Positions 35,395 to 45,649 of a DNA stretch of 64,000 nt are shown here, in pieces. The stretch spans positions 154,173 to 218,172 of the forward strand of contig CALLUS010000013.1 in assembly GCA_938010435.1 (NCBI GenBank). The letters run 5' to 3'. The translations under genes were made by a program, and so were the position numbers. Every line of letters starts with the position of its first letter. Positions within the stretch are counted from its first letter, which is position 1. The notes beneath the pieces are model-generated. The model was not told the origin of the DNA and searched no databases. It worked only from the letters and a program-made list of their open reading frames with translations. The DNA is from an uncultured Rhizobiaceae group bacterium. Its GTDB lineage: Bacteria > Pseudomonadota > Alphaproteobacteria > Rhizobiales > Rhizobiaceae.

Positions 35395-36783
35395 ATGAAT
35401 TTTAGTCATGATATTTTTGGTTGCCCGGTGTCGATCGCACCGTCCGGCGATTTAGAAGCTTGGAACAACACGCAGCTCGGTTTTTTAGCTCATGCTGCAG
35501 TGACGCCAGAACATCTCGGAAAGACTCTGGCAAGCGACCCGGATTTTGCATTGCCAATCATTTGCAAAGGCATTTTTTCCCTTCTGCTCGGTCGCCGCGA
35601 ACTTTATTCTGTTGCAATTGATGCTGAACACGAAGCGCGCAAAGCGATAGCGCGTCGCCCAATCACCCAGCGTGAATTAGTGTTTTTGAATGCACTCGCT
35701 GACTGGAACGCTGGGTCCATCAGTGCTGCCGGAGATCGTATTGATGCACTGTTGATGGACTATCCTCACGATGCCTTGGCCATGAAATTGGTTCAGGCCA
35801 TACGGTTCGTGCTGGGCGATGCAAAGGGCATGCGCTCGTCTATTGAGAACGTCATCTCCAATATTGGCACAGAACATGCTGCTTTCGGATATGCCAAAGG
35901 TTGCCATTCCTTTACATTAGAAGAGACGGGTGAATACGCATTAGCCGAAAAAATTGGGCGCGACGCAGTGCTCCATTCGCCAGACGATGCTTGGGGTCTT
36001 CATGCTGTAGCTCATGTTTACGATATGACCAACAACACCGATGCGGGTATTGATTGGCTCCAAAATCGCACACAAGCGTGGTCTCATTGCAACAACTTCC
36101 GCTACCACGTGTGGTGGCACATGGCCTTGATGCATCTGGATAGAAATGAAATCGATGCAGTCTACGCGCTTTATGACGATTACATACGCGCAGACAAAAC
36201 AGACGACTATCGTGACATTTCAAATGCAGCATCTCTGTTGAGTAGGCTGGAGCTTGAAGGCCACGATGTCGGCAACCGCTGGGAAGAGTTAGCCGCGATT
36301 TCTGAAAACCGCACCGAAGATGGGTGTTTGGCTTTTGCTGATCTACACTACATGCTGTCATTAATTGGTGGGGACAAAAAAGTCGCCGCTTCAAACCTTT
36401 TGGCCCGAATGCGCAAAGACGCGGCAACTGAAACCAACGAAATGGATGTTATTATGAAACATCCGGGACTCTCTGCTGCTGAAGGCCTTGAAGCATTTGG
36501 AGAAGGTAATTTTACAACGGCATTCCGCCACATGGCAGGCGCACGTGATGCGATGCAAACAGTGGGCGGCAGCCATGCCCAACGCGATGTCTTTGAACGT
36601 TTGACAATTGAAGCAGCGCTGCGCGGAGGATATTTCGACGCTGCAGAACGCTTCTTACTGGCACGCACTCGACGTCGTGGTAACAATGAAGATCGATTTG
36701 CCAGCCTGCGAATGCAAGAGTTGGCGACCCAACGCAATTTAGCAAAAAACAACGAAGCAAATTTCACCGTTCCAGCAGAATGA
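35395..36783 (+). CDS. TTC38-like tetratricopeptide protein
   Basis: About 462 residues from ATG 35395 (MNFSHDIFGCPVSIAPSGDL), chosen for TAGGAC seven bases upstream; a GTG at 35353 is also in frame. The pattern AWNNTQLGFLAHAAVTPEHL, WGLHAVAHVYDMTNNTDAGI, NNFRYHVWWHMALMHLDRNE and VGGSHAQRDVFERLTIEAAL follows the tetratricopeptide repeat protein 38 family. The conserved His-rich helices are striking, but no activity is established. No signal peptide. It may be unrelated to either neighbour cluster. Confidence 0.82.
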   Translation: MNFSHDIFGCPVSIAPSGDLEAWNNTQLGFLAHAAVTPEHLGKTLASDPDFALPIICKGIFSLLLGRRELYSVAIDAEHEARKAIARRPITQRELVFLNALADWNAGSISAAGDRIDALLMDYPHDALAMKLVQAIRFVLGDAKGMRSSIENVISNIGTEHAAFGYAKGCHSFTLEETGEYALAEKIGRDAVLHSPDDAWGLHAVAHVYDMTNNTDAGIDWLQNRTQAWSHCNNFRYHVWWHMALMHLDRNEIDAVYALYDDYIRADKTDDYRDISNAASLLSRLELEGHDVGNRWEELAAISENRTEDGCLAFADLHYMLSLIGGDKKVAASNLLARMRKDAATETNEMDVIMKHPGLSAAEGLEAFGEGNFTTAFRHMAGARDAMQTVGGSHAQRDVFERLTIEAALRGGYFDAAERFLLARTRRRGNNEDRFASLRMQELATQRNLAKNNEANFTVPAE

Positions 36784-36862
36784 CGACCATAACATTTTGA
36801 GAGATAATTTATATTTTAAATGTAATCAATTTTAGGTTTTACAACGCAGATCGAGTAAAGAT

Positions 36863-38134
36863 TTGACGACTTCAATCCCCCACATTTCTGGGAAAACAGT
36901 ACGAGATCCGCGTCTCGATTTTTTCCGCGGAATCGCAATGTTCGTTATCTTCATTGCGCACACCCCGCGGGACTTCTGGGCGTTGTGGATTCCTGCTCGG
37001 TTTGGGTTTTCTGATGCAACAGAAACATTCGTGTTTTGCTCGGGCATGGCATCGGCAATCGCTTTTGGCAGCGTGTTCGACAAACGCGGATGGTTGATGG
37101 GGACGGCAAGAATCGCCCATAGAGTTTGGCAAGTCTACTGGGCTCATATTGGTTTATTCTTCGCTGTCCTGCTTTTGGTGACGCTATTCGATAAAGCAGG
37201 TGATCCGCTTTTGCCGCTCAACGCAACCAAGTTCTCCTATGTGGGTTCTTTGAATTTAGGGCATTTCTACACCAAAACCGCAGATTTGATTGTTGGCCTT
37301 TTCACACTTACTTACGTACCAAACTATTTTGATATTTTGCCCATGTACTTGGTCATTCTGGCAATGATCCCGCTCATTATGGCATTATCACGTCTATCCC
37401 CTTGGGCGGTATTTGCTGTTGTCGCTGCAATTTGGCTTCTCGCGAACTTAGATACTTTTCATTTTCCAGCAGAACCTTGGTCTTCACGCAAATGGTTTTT
37501 TAACCCGCTCAGTTGGCAGCTGATTTTCTTTACCGGTTTTGCGTTTATGCGCGGTTGGATCAAGCCTCCACCCGTCAACCAGAAACTGATCTGGTTGTCT
37601 GTTGCGATAGTTCTCATCAGTCTACCATTTGCATATTTTCGAATTCATGGCGCGCGATTAGATAGTCTTTTTTATTCGGCAGATTTGACACCTTGGATCA
37701 AAGAACAACGTGAACTCATCAAGCCGATGATCGATAAATCACGCTTTGGCCTTTTCAGATATATTCATTTCCTTGCCACAGCTTATCTGGCATGGGTTGC
37801 AGTCGGCCCAATGGGATCGAAAATTCGAAATTGGGGACCATTTCAATTTGTTGTCGATACAATTCGCAAGGTTGGACAACAATCACTCGCTGTCTTCATC
37901 TCATCATTGGTTGTGGCCCAATTTATCGGTATGACATTTAGAGTTTTAGGGTCAGATTGGCTTATTGTTCTGATAGGAAATTTGACGGGGTTTATGGCAC
38001 TCATTGCCGTTGCACACTTGGTATCGTGGTTTAAATCAAACCCATGGCGCAAAGTGGCCATACAGGCGCCCAACTCTTCTGTTTCAAATTCTCAATCGCT
38101 CCCTAAAAGCGCAACAACCCTACCAGTGGACTAA
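36863..38134 (+). CDS. opgC: OpgC-like membrane acyltransferase (glucan succinylation)
   Basis: 423 residues beginning with TTG 36863; no ATG is in frame before the first membrane helix. Starts VRDPRLDFFRGIAMFVIFIA, the OpgC hallmark, then about ten membrane segments including GLFTLTYVPNYFDILPMYLV. OpgC proteins add succinyl groups to osmoregulated periplasmic glucans. It heads an opgC-opgG-opgH operon; the next gene begins 3 bp after its stop. Confidence 0.88.
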   Translation: MTTSIPHISGKTVRDPRLDFFRGIAMFVIFIAHTPRDFWALWIPARFGFSDATETFVFCSGMASAIAFGSVFDKRGWLMGTARIAHRVWQVYWAHIGLFFAVLLLVTLFDKAGDPLLPLNATKFSYVGSLNLGHFYTKTADLIVGLFTLTYVPNYFDILPMYLVILAMIPLIMALSRLSPWAVFAVVAAIWLLANLDTFHFPAEPWSSRKWFFNPLSWQLIFFTGFAFMRGWIKPPPVNQKLIWLSVAIVLISLPFAYFRIHGARLDSLFYSADLTPWIKEQRELIKPMIDKSRFGLFRYIHFLATAYLAWVAVGPMGSKIRNWGPFQFVVDTIRKVGQQSLAVFISSLVVAQFIGMTFRVLGSDWLIVLIGNLTGFMALIAVAHLVSWFKSNPWRKVAIQAPNSSVSNSQSLPKSATTLPVD

Positions 38135-38137
38135 TTC

Positions 38138-39685
38138 ATGAGCCTTACCCGTAGATCTGTATTGGCAGTTCTTGCATCGTCCGGCCTTCTACCGGTGATT
38201 GGTGGAAATGCGCTCGCGGATAATGTTCCAGCAGGAAAGATCAAGCTTGGAGACAAACGGGCATTTTCCAAAGACATGCTGATCAACTATGCACGCGAGA
38301 AAGCATCAAAGGATTATTCTGAATCCGGGAAAATTCCAAAAGACTGGATTGATCTTACTTACGACCAATACAGAGGGATCAATTTCAAACCGGAATCAGC
38401 CCTTTGGAAGAAAGAGAACAAACCTTTCGAAGCAGAGTTTTTCGCACCCGGTTTGTATTTTCCAATCCCGATAAAAGTTTCAGTTGTAGAAGACGAATTT
38501 ACGCAACCTGTATTATTCGCAAAAGACGTATTCAAAATACCGGACTTCGTTCCGAAACTGTCCGATGACCCATCATTGGGGTATTCGGGCTTTCGATTAC
38601 GCGCTGCTATCAATGACCCTGAGCGCAAGGATGAATTTGTCGTATTCCAAGGCGCAAGTTACTTCCGTGCTGTTGCCAAAGGGCAGTCCTATGGATTGTC
38701 TGCGCGGGGGCTAGCATTGAAAACCGGTGATGCCGCTGGAGAAGAATTTCCCAATTTCCGGGAGTTTTGGATTGAAAAGCCCAAAGATAGTTCCAACTCC
38801 ATAGTGGTTCACGCATTTATGGATTCTCCCAGCGTGACCGGCATTTATTCCTTCACGATCACACCCGGTGAAAACACCGAAATGGACGTGGAGTGCACAC
38901 TCTTTCCCCGCGAAGAACTAGACCATGTTGGCATTGCTGCAGAGACCAGCATGTTTTTATTCGATGAAACCGAGCGCAGCCGTTTCGACGATTTTCGACA
39001 AGCCGTTCATGACACAGATGGCTTGCTGATAAAAAATGGCGCTGGCGAAACCTTGTGGCGTGCACTTGCAAACCCCACCGCATTGCAAATCAGCAGTTTT
39101 GTGGATGAAAACCCTCGTGGTTTTGGACTGCTGCAAAGACCGCGTAATTTTGAAGATTATTCCGATCTGGAGGCAAACTATCACAAACGCCCGGGACTAT
39201 GGGTTGTGCCAGGTGAAGACTGGGGTAAAGGCGCTGTCACTCTCGTGGAAATTCCAGCAGACAAGGAAATCTACGACAACATTGTTGCTTATTGGCGCCC
39301 CAGGGAACCTATGGAAAAAGGCTCCAAACACACATTCAGCTATCGCTTGGTCTGGTGCAATGAAGCACCAGTGGCTCAAAATCTCGCGCGTGTCATAGAC
39401 TCTCGCATGGGAAAACGTGTTTTCGAAGACGGACGGCTGGCCAATATCGACTTCGCACCCAATGCAAATTTGCCGGACAATCTGGATGACATAAAAATCC
39501 ATGTGAGTTCAAACGGTGGATCTGTTTCAAAGGGCATCTTACAGCGCAACCCGTCAACCGGTGGCTTACGTCTCAGCTTCACCTTCTCACCAGGCGACCG
39601 AAAGCTTATGGAATTGCGTGCTCAACTTATGGTTGATGGAAAGTCTGCGTCTGAAGTATGGCTATACAGGTGGACCACGACATGA
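38138..39685 (+). CDS. opgG: Periplasmic glucan biosynthesis protein OpgG/OpgD
   Basis: 515 residues. An N-terminal twin-arginine type signal (SLTRRSVLAVLASSGLLPVI) suggests Tat export, as in OpgD. The mature protein matches the MdoG family: YDQYRGINFKPESALWKKEN, GASYFRAVAKGQSYGLSARG, FPNFREFWIEKP, and ERSRFDDFRQAVHDTDGLL. Periplasmic enzyme of osmoregulated glucan backbone building or branching. Its stop overlaps the next start (ATGA at 39682). Whether OpgG or OpgD is the better name cannot be settled by eye. Confidence 0.92.
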   Translation: MSLTRRSVLAVLASSGLLPVIGGNALADNVPAGKIKLGDKRAFSKDMLINYAREKASKDYSESGKIPKDWIDLTYDQYRGINFKPESALWKKENKPFEAEFFAPGLYFPIPIKVSVVEDEFTQPVLFAKDVFKIPDFVPKLSDDPSLGYSGFRLRAAINDPERKDEFVVFQGASYFRAVAKGQSYGLSARGLALKTGDAAGEEFPNFREFWIEKPKDSSNSIVVHAFMDSPSVTGIYSFTITPGENTEMDVECTLFPREELDHVGIAAETSMFLFDETERSRFDDFRQAVHDTDGLLIKNGAGETLWRALANPTALQISSFVDENPRGFGLLQRPRNFEDYSDLEANYHKRPGLWVVPGEDWGKGAVTLVEIPADKEIYDNIVAYWRPREPMEKGSKHTFSYRLVWCNEAPVAQNLARVIDSRMGKRVFEDGRLANIDFAPNANLPDNLDDIKIHVSSNGGSVSKGILQRNPSTGGLRLSFTFSPGDRKLMELRAQLMVDGKSASEVWLYRWTTT

Positions 39686-41583
39686 TGACCCAAAACCATC
39701 GAGACTTGACCAAAATGCCACCGCTTGCACTTCTGGCATCAGAACCACAAAATTTTTCCAAGTCTCACAGTGACCCGCAGGCTCCCACGGCAGAGCAAAT
39801 TGCTGGTACATGGGTGTTCAGAGCATGGACATTTGGCCCAGCCCTCATAATGACCGTTGCCCTCATCGCCATTCTTTTCGATTGGTTTCGCGAAGGCGGG
39901 TTCGGTTTGGCTGAAATTGTGTTGATGGGCCTTGTTGCCTATTCAACATTTTGGATTGCTCTTTCTGCAGCTTCAGCAATTTTAGGGATTTTTACACCCA
40001 AAATTACGGAACTGCGCTCTTCCTCACCGGGTCTAGGCGGATTGAGAACTGCATTGCTGGTCCCCATATACGAAGAAGACCCGGCAACTACGTTCAAGCG
40101 AATTGCGGCTATGCAAAAGTCGTTGGCCACACGGTCAAGCAATCATACATTTGCGTTTTTTATCCTCAGCGATACCCGTTGTGAAACCATCGCTCAAAAA
40201 GAGCAGGAAGCTTTCTCAAAACTTGAATTAGAAACTGCAATACAGATCTTCTATCGACGACGAGAATTGAACACGGATCGTAAGACCGGCAATATTCAGG
40301 ACTGGATCAACAATTGGGGCGGTAACTGGGATGCGTTTATTACGCTTGATGCCGACAGTCTGATGTCCGCTCGAACCATACAAAATATGGCGGACACTTT
40401 AGTCGCTATGCCGGAAGTGGGATTGCTTCAAACTGTGCCCCGCTTACTTGGCGCAAAAACGCTCTTTGCGCGCAATCAGCAATTCTCTAACAATGTTTAT
40501 GGCGGCGTTCTGGCGAAAGGCCTCGAACGCTGGGCGGGCATTGATGGCAACTATTGGGGTCACAACGCAATCATTCGTACCAAAGCTTTCGCAATGTGTG
40601 CTGAATTGCCGAAACTGACTGGCAAGGGGCCATTGTCCGGCACCATCAAGAGCCATGATTTTATCGAAGCTGCACTTTTACGACGTGCCGGTTGGTCCGT
40701 GCGTCTTATTCCAGAATTAGACGAGAGTTATGAGGAGATTCCCCAAACATTGATCGACTACATTCTGCGCGACCGCAGGTGGTGTCAGGGTAATCTTCAA
40801 CATTTGCGATTGTTGGGATCGAAAGGGTTTACAGCAGTCTCCCGATTTCATCTTTTCCAAGGTGCAATGGCGTATGTATCTTCAGTCGTGTGGTTCGTTC
40901 TATTAATCGTATGGACCATGATGGGGCGTAGTGAAGAGCAGAACATCGTTCGATATTTCACGGATGCCAATCCGTTGTTTCCACAATGGCCTCACATGGA
41001 CACTGTCAGCAGAGTAGCGGTTCTCGCCACGATGCTTTGTCTTTTGCTTGTACCTAAACTACTCGGTATAATATCGACCTATTTGAGCGAAAAATCTTGC
41101 GAGGCGTATGGTGGAAGATTGCGCTTCCTCGTGTCCTCATTGACTGAGATATTGCTCTCATTTGCACTTGCACCCATTTTGATGATTCAGCACGTGTTGG
41201 CTGTAGCGCGGACCTTCTCTGGTAAAGACGCTGGATGGGCACCTCAAAACCGTTCAGGCGACAATTACGGTTACACGGCCCTGCTACGTTTTCACTGGCT
41301 GGAAACCACTATCGGCCTTTTCCTTACAATTGGTCTTGTTTTAAACTTGGTATCATTATGGCTGGTCCCCGTTGCGATGAGCTTACTGCTGACAATCCCG
41401 ATTTCGTATGCCACAGGCATCGGCCTATCAATGACGGGCATTTTATCAAAAATACTGACAACACGTGAAAATTGGTCCCCACCACGCATAGTTTCGATGT
41501 TGCACAACTCAGGTCACGATCTCAGCTTGATTGATCCGTCAACCGATAAGTTACCTGATGCGAATACACTGACGGCTAAATAG
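39682..41583 (+). CDS. opgH: Glucan glucosyltransferase OpgH
   Basis: About 633 residues from ATG 39682 in the ATGA overlap; the longer in-frame reading from 39658 is less likely. Two N-terminal helices (TFGPALIMTVALIAILF and beyond) precede the GT2 domain: VPIYEEDPATTFKRIAAMQK, FITLDADSLMS (about residue 221), SHDFIEAALLRRAGWSVRLI and RDRRWCQGNLQHLRLLG with the Q..RW-type motif near residue 363. At least five C-terminal membrane helices follow. It uses UDP-glucose to make the beta-glucan backbone. It is some 200 residues shorter than the E. coli protein, lacking its long N-terminal region. Confidence 0.93.
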   Translation: MMTQNHRDLTKMPPLALLASEPQNFSKSHSDPQAPTAEQIAGTWVFRAWTFGPALIMTVALIAILFDWFREGGFGLAEIVLMGLVAYSTFWIALSAASAILGIFTPKITELRSSSPGLGGLRTALLVPIYEEDPATTFKRIAAMQKSLATRSSNHTFAFFILSDTRCETIAQKEQEAFSKLELETAIQIFYRRRELNTDRKTGNIQDWINNWGGNWDAFITLDADSLMSARTIQNMADTLVAMPEVGLLQTVPRLLGAKTLFARNQQFSNNVYGGVLAKGLERWAGIDGNYWGHNAIIRTKAFAMCAELPKLTGKGPLSGTIKSHDFIEAALLRRAGWSVRLIPELDESYEEIPQTLIDYILRDRRWCQGNLQHLRLLGSKGFTAVSRFHLFQGAMAYVSSVVWFVLLIVWTMMGRSEEQNIVRYFTDANPLFPQWPHMDTVSRVAVLATMLCLLLVPKLLGIISTYLSEKSCEAYGGRLRFLVSSLTEILLSFALAPILMIQHVLAVARTFSGKDAGWAPQNRSGDNYGYTALLRFHWLETTIGLFLTIGLVLNLVSLWLVPVAMSLLLTIPISYATGIGLSMTGILSKILTTRENWSPPRIVSMLHNSGHDLSLIDPSTDKLPDANTLTAK

Positions 41584-41660
41584 TCGATCAGAATTAATCA
41601 GATTCAAATTAGATCTTGGAGAATTGTCTTCTTTGTTTCCGGTTGCGCCGATTAATCCCA

Positions 41661-42134
41661 TCAACGGTTGATTGATCCCAACAGGCCGCCAAATTTCCGG
41701 TCCAACAAAGCAACAACCTGAAGTTCGCCGCCCAGATTGCTTTTGCCTTGTGCTTTCGAAATCATCATGACGAATGTCATGGAGACCATCATTTCAATGA
41801 AAGCTAAAACCGGCATCAAAATAACACCAGTGGAAACAACAACGATGACGCGTTCAATAACACCAACACCTTGGCCACCAACCGGCAAAAGCAAAACGGC
41901 TACCCAAGCGATATTGGCAAGAAGAACAGCCCCAGCCCATGGCAAGAGCCTGTTGTCTTGAAGACTGCCTTCCCGAGTTGCAACGAGTGTTAACGCGACG
42001 GATAGAACGCAGCAGCTGATAATCGCAAACGCCAAACCTGGGGTCATAAAAGCGAATGCACTTAAAGACAAACCAAATGCACCAAGCCAAGCCAGCGGCT
42101 CAAAAAATGTCGATAATGTTGATCTTTTAGACAT
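41661..42134 (-). CDS. Hypothetical four-helix membrane protein
   Basis: 157 residues. Four hydrophobic segments: FEPLAWLGAFGLSLSAFAFM, GLAFAIISCCVLSVALTLVA, LPWAGAVLLANIAWVAVLLL, and VIVVVSTGVILMPVLAFIEM. The C-terminal part (GKSNLGGELQVVALLDRKFG) is soluble. I recognise no family. It is convergent with opgH (77-bp gap) and stands upstream of nothing on its strand. Confidence 0.6.
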   Translation of the reverse strand: MSKRSTLSTFFEPLAWLGAFGLSLSAFAFMTPGLAFAIISCCVLSVALTLVATREGSLQDNRLLPWAGAVLLANIAWVAVLLLPVGGQGVGVIERVIVVVSTGVILMPVLAFIEMMVSMTFVMMISKAQGKSNLGGELQVVALLDRKFGGLLGSINR

Positions 42135-42287
42135 TGCAATATTCCTCTGAAAACAGAAGCCGAGTTTTGCAACGTCAGAGTTGTATTTAGATTAATAAGA
42201 TCGATCAGTTGAATCGACAGTTAACAGTCCATGAACCGCAGTTTGTCCGGGCCATCAAAATAGCATACAATCACAGCTCCAAACGAA

Positions 42288-42312
42288 AAACGCGCCCAAA
42301 ATGAGCGCGTTT
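42288..42312 (-). terminator. Terminator after the outer-membrane protein gene
   Basis: AAACGCGC and GCGCGTTT make a perfect 8-bp stem with a 9-nt loop; on the minus strand it continues into a T-run. It lies 22 bp after the stop of the gene at 42335. Confidence 0.85.
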
Positions 42313-42334
42313 CCAATACAACGAAATTATTTTA

Positions 42335-42937
42335 TTAAAACTGGTAGGACAACCGAGCTGTCGCAACATCATGATCCACATCGATTGGATCATCAGCAAA
42401 ATCTTTCCACACGTGATGCTGGTATTGAATACCAAACAAAACATTTTCTGTAATTTTAACATCAATACCAAGACCTGCCACAAAACCTGTATCGTCCAGA
42501 TCATCCATGGATGTGGAGGCATGTGTAATACCGGCAGTGATGTAAGGTTGAACCTTATCAAATGCCATACCGATACGACCGCGAAGCGTTATCACATCCT
42601 CAACATCCAACGCAGGGAAGCCAGGTGGTAAAGTTGTAAACGGGGCATCCAGCTTTGTGTAATCAGCCTCAATACCTACCACAATATCATTGTCCAAGTG
42701 ATGCATGTAACCAGCATGAACCGTTCCGGCCAATCCACTACCTTCAGATTCAAATCCGCCAAAGCGTTCATCCGTATCGCTAAATGCACCGTATGTCACA
42801 CCCACACCAACGTAAGCTCCAGACCAGTTCGCATCAGTTGTTTGAGACGGAATTGTTCCTCGCAAAAGATCCGCGCTGTGACCAGACATTGTTGTTGCGA
42901 GCAAAAATGCTACTGCAGATACTATTTTATATTTCAT
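42335..42937 (-). CDS. Outer-membrane beta-barrel protein (Omp25/Omp31-like)
   Basis: 200 residues. Signal peptide MKYKIVSAVAFLLATTMSGH with likely cleavage near HSA. The barrel strands read WSGAYVGVGVTYGAF, GTVHAGYMHHLDNDIVVGIE, ITLRGRIGMAFDKVQPYITA, VLFGIQYQHHVW and the C-terminal ATARLSYQF ends in Phe, the BAM signal. This is the opacity/Omp25 type common in Hyphomicrobiales. Single gene with its own terminator. Confidence 0.9.
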   Translation of the reverse strand: MKYKIVSAVAFLLATTMSGHSADLLRGTIPSQTTDANWSGAYVGVGVTYGAFSDTDERFGGFESEGSGLAGTVHAGYMHHLDNDIVVGIEADYTKLDAPFTTLPPGFPALDVEDVITLRGRIGMAFDKVQPYITAGITHASTSMDDLDDTGFVAGLGIDVKITENVLFGIQYQHHVWKDFADDPIDVDHDVATARLSYQF

Positions 42938-43031
42938 GACATATCCAACTCTGTACTTTTGTCATTTCACCATTGTATGGTTTTTAAATTGTTAAAATTT
43001 GAAATAATTTTTTATATAATCATTCGGAATA

Positions 43032-45434
43032 CTATGATGCGTTCATTCGAACGCTTTTCTTTTTAAACAAGCCTTTTTTAACTTGCTCCATGAAGTAACT
43101 CGGCAACTTCTCTTCACTCAAAGGTCGAGAAAAATAATAACCTTGCAACAAATCGCACCCGACTGATTCCAAATATTTCGCCTGTTCCAACTCTTCGACG
43201 CCTTCGGCCGTTACCTTCAAACCAAGTTCATTTGCTAAAGACGAAATCATTTTCACAATGCTCTGGCCTGACTCATTATCGATCACCTGATCCACAAAGG
43301 ATTTATCAATCTTGAGTTTATCAAATGGGACCGACATCAAATATGACAGGCTGGAATACCCGGTCCCAAAATCGTCCATAGCGACGCTGACCCCAATTTC
43401 TTTAAGGCCATTAATTTTAGCAATCACATCATCGGAATTGTGAATCAGAAGACTTTCCGTAATTTCCAATTCCAAGCGGCTTGCCGGAAAATTAGTTTTT
43501 GCGAGAACTTCTGTAACTTCTGCTTCAATATCACTGCGCATAAAGTGATGTGCCGACAGGTTAACCGCTACAAACATGTGTTCAGGCCAATTAGTCGCTG
43601 TTTCACAGGCCTTCTCCAGCGTCCACTTTCCAATTTCGGAAATGAGTTGCGATTGCTCAGCAAGTTCCACGAATTCAATAGGAGATAAAAGCCCTCTTAT
43701 CGGGTGCTGCCAACGAATAAGGCTTTCCATACCCATAGGCTTATGTGTCTTAGAATCGACCAACGGCTGAAAATGCAAAACAAGTTCATCATTTGACACC
43801 GCATCACGAAGTTCCGATTCTAACATACGTCTTTCACGCAGCTCTGAATCCATGTGGTTTTCAAAGAACCGAAAGACACCCCGTCCATCTGCTTTCGCGC
43901 GGTAAAGTGCAAGGTCAGCATTTCTCAACAATTGATCAGGGCGAATACCGTTCAACGGAGCCATTGCAATGCCGACACTCAAACCGACTCTGAATTCTTC
44001 ATCATCAAAGACATAAGGCTTGCTTACTTCGCCGATCATACGTGCTGCCAACCGCGCAGCTGAACCGGCATCACCTTGACTGTCCATCAAAATTGCAAAT
44101 TCATCACCACTCAAACGGGCAAGACAATCGCCGTCCCGCACTTCATCTTGAATACGTTCACTCGCTTCAGCCAACAGGCGGTCACCATATAAATGCCCTT
44201 TGGTATCATTGACCAATTTAAAGTCATCCAGATCAAGATGAAGAACAGTGAATGGACGCCCATAGCGTTCAAGATTTGCGACCGCCTGAGCCAATCGTTC
44301 AGAAAATGCTGTTCTGTTCATTAAACCTGTGAGCGTATCACTTTGTGCCAAAGTTCTAATTCTATCTTCAGCAAGTTTTTCAGAAGTCAGGTCGCTTATT
44401 GTTCCAACATAACCCGTAAGTTCACCCCACTCATCAAACTTCGGGTGACCATTTACTCTGATCCACATTTGCATAGCATTGGGACGAACACAGACTTCAA
44501 CGTCTTTAAATGACATTGAAGCAGCCATATCACTTTGCAGTTTTTCCAACTGCGTCCCTTTGATACAAACAATCTCTTCAAACAGTTCTTTAAATGTAAA
44601 GTCACTGGCATGGCTTAGGTCTGGCACGAGTTCACGTGGAATACGATCGAGCGAACCATTACTGCCAGTTTCCCAGACCCAATTGGTTGCTTCCGCCTGA
44701 AGCTCCTCCAACAGCATATTAGAAAGTGCGCTATTTTCCTTTGCCTTAATCATCGATTGTATCTGCCCGACAAATCGGCGCGAATACATAATACCAACAA
44801 TCAATGTGCCGATACCAATAAGCATCAACGATAGAAAGCTATGAGAACTAAGCCCGAGAGTACCATTGAATGCTACATTAAACCATAACCCTAAAACGAT
44901 AGGAACAGTTGCCAAGAACGCCATGGAGGGAATAATCGCGAACCAGAACATGCAGGTAACCAAGGTTGCAACAACTAAAACTGTACCCGCAAAGACACTT
45001 TGCTCTGGAAGAAAGTAGGCCATATTAGCCGCATACATGCCCCACAAAACACCGATCATAGCGGCGACGAAGTGCGCTTCTCTAATCCTTGTGAGCAAAG
45101 CCTCAGGACTTGGTCCTTTCGATTTTGGTGCATTGGACGCCAATTGTTGTCGTGCCCTGTCAATGCGGACCTTCAAGTAGACAAAGTAAACTATCAACAC
45201 AGATATACCGCTGGCACCGATGGTGGCCACCATGAAATTTGGACCATTCCAGGCAAAATAAACTGACAGTATGATCGACGCCACCAGTCCAACAGACATA
45301 GCTGGTGCCATATTAGTCACAGCACGCAATTGAAAACGCCATACGCGCATGCGATCCGCTTGCCGCAAATCCGCTATACCAGTCAAACGATCGAAAAACT
45401 TCAACGGAAAATCCCAGCCCGATACGAAATACAT
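43032..45434 (-). CDS. Membrane-bound GGDEF/EAL protein with degenerate motifs
   Basis: About 800 residues from ATG 45432-45434 (MYFVSGWDFPLKFFD), chosen for GAAGAGGC upstream; a GTG five codons earlier is in frame. Several membrane helices occupy the first 230 residues, then a PAS-like part (VRPNAMQMWIRVNGHPKFDE). The cyclase site is RLSGDEFAIL (SGDEF, about residue 444) and the phosphodiesterase site is MESLIRWQHP (ESL for EAL, about residue 571). MDDFGTGYSSLSYL is intact. It may make or break c-di-GMP or only sense it. It is divergent from the oxoamine synthase gene (215-bp gap). Confidence 0.9.
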   Translation of the reverse strand: MYFVSGWDFPLKFFDRLTGIADLRQADRMRVWRFQLRAVTNMAPAMSVGLVASIILSVYFAWNGPNFMVATIGASGISVLIVYFVYLKVRIDRARQQLASNAPKSKGPSPEALLTRIREAHFVAAMIGVLWGMYAANMAYFLPEQSVFAGTVLVVATLVTCMFWFAIIPSMAFLATVPIVLGLWFNVAFNGTLGLSSHSFLSLMLIGIGTLIVGIMYSRRFVGQIQSMIKAKENSALSNMLLEELQAEATNWVWETGSNGSLDRIPRELVPDLSHASDFTFKELFEEIVCIKGTQLEKLQSDMAASMSFKDVEVCVRPNAMQMWIRVNGHPKFDEWGELTGYVGTISDLTSEKLAEDRIRTLAQSDTLTGLMNRTAFSERLAQAVANLERYGRPFTVLHLDLDDFKLVNDTKGHLYGDRLLAEASERIQDEVRDGDCLARLSGDEFAILMDSQGDAGSAARLAARMIGEVSKPYVFDDEEFRVGLSVGIAMAPLNGIRPDQLLRNADLALYRAKADGRGVFRFFENHMDSELRERRMLESELRDAVSNDELVLHFQPLVDSKTHKPMGMESLIRWQHPIRGLLSPIEFVELAEQSQLISEIGKWTLEKACETATNWPEHMFVAVNLSAHHFMRSDIEAEVTEVLAKTNFPASRLELEITESLLIHNSDDVIAKINGLKEIGVSVAMDDFGTGYSSLSYLMSVPFDKLKIDKSFVDQVIDNESGQSIVKMISSLANELGLKVTAEGVEELEQAKYLESVGCDLLQGYYFSRPLSEEKLPSYFMEQVKKGLFKKKSVRMNAS

Positions 45435-45649
45435 TTTGTGCCTCTTCACTTTTCGTAAAGCACAAGAATTAACGCTTGGTTGCGGTTAACAAAATTTTTC
45501 ATGCCATTTGAGCTTTTGTTTTGAACTTTCAATTTGGCAAGGGTTTCGTAACCAAGACTAGTGGTAACACTTTGTTAGCCATACACGTTAAGCACCTCTT
45601 GGGTTTGATTAGCCATATTGACAGCAATTGAACTAGGGGAAGCTGTTCC

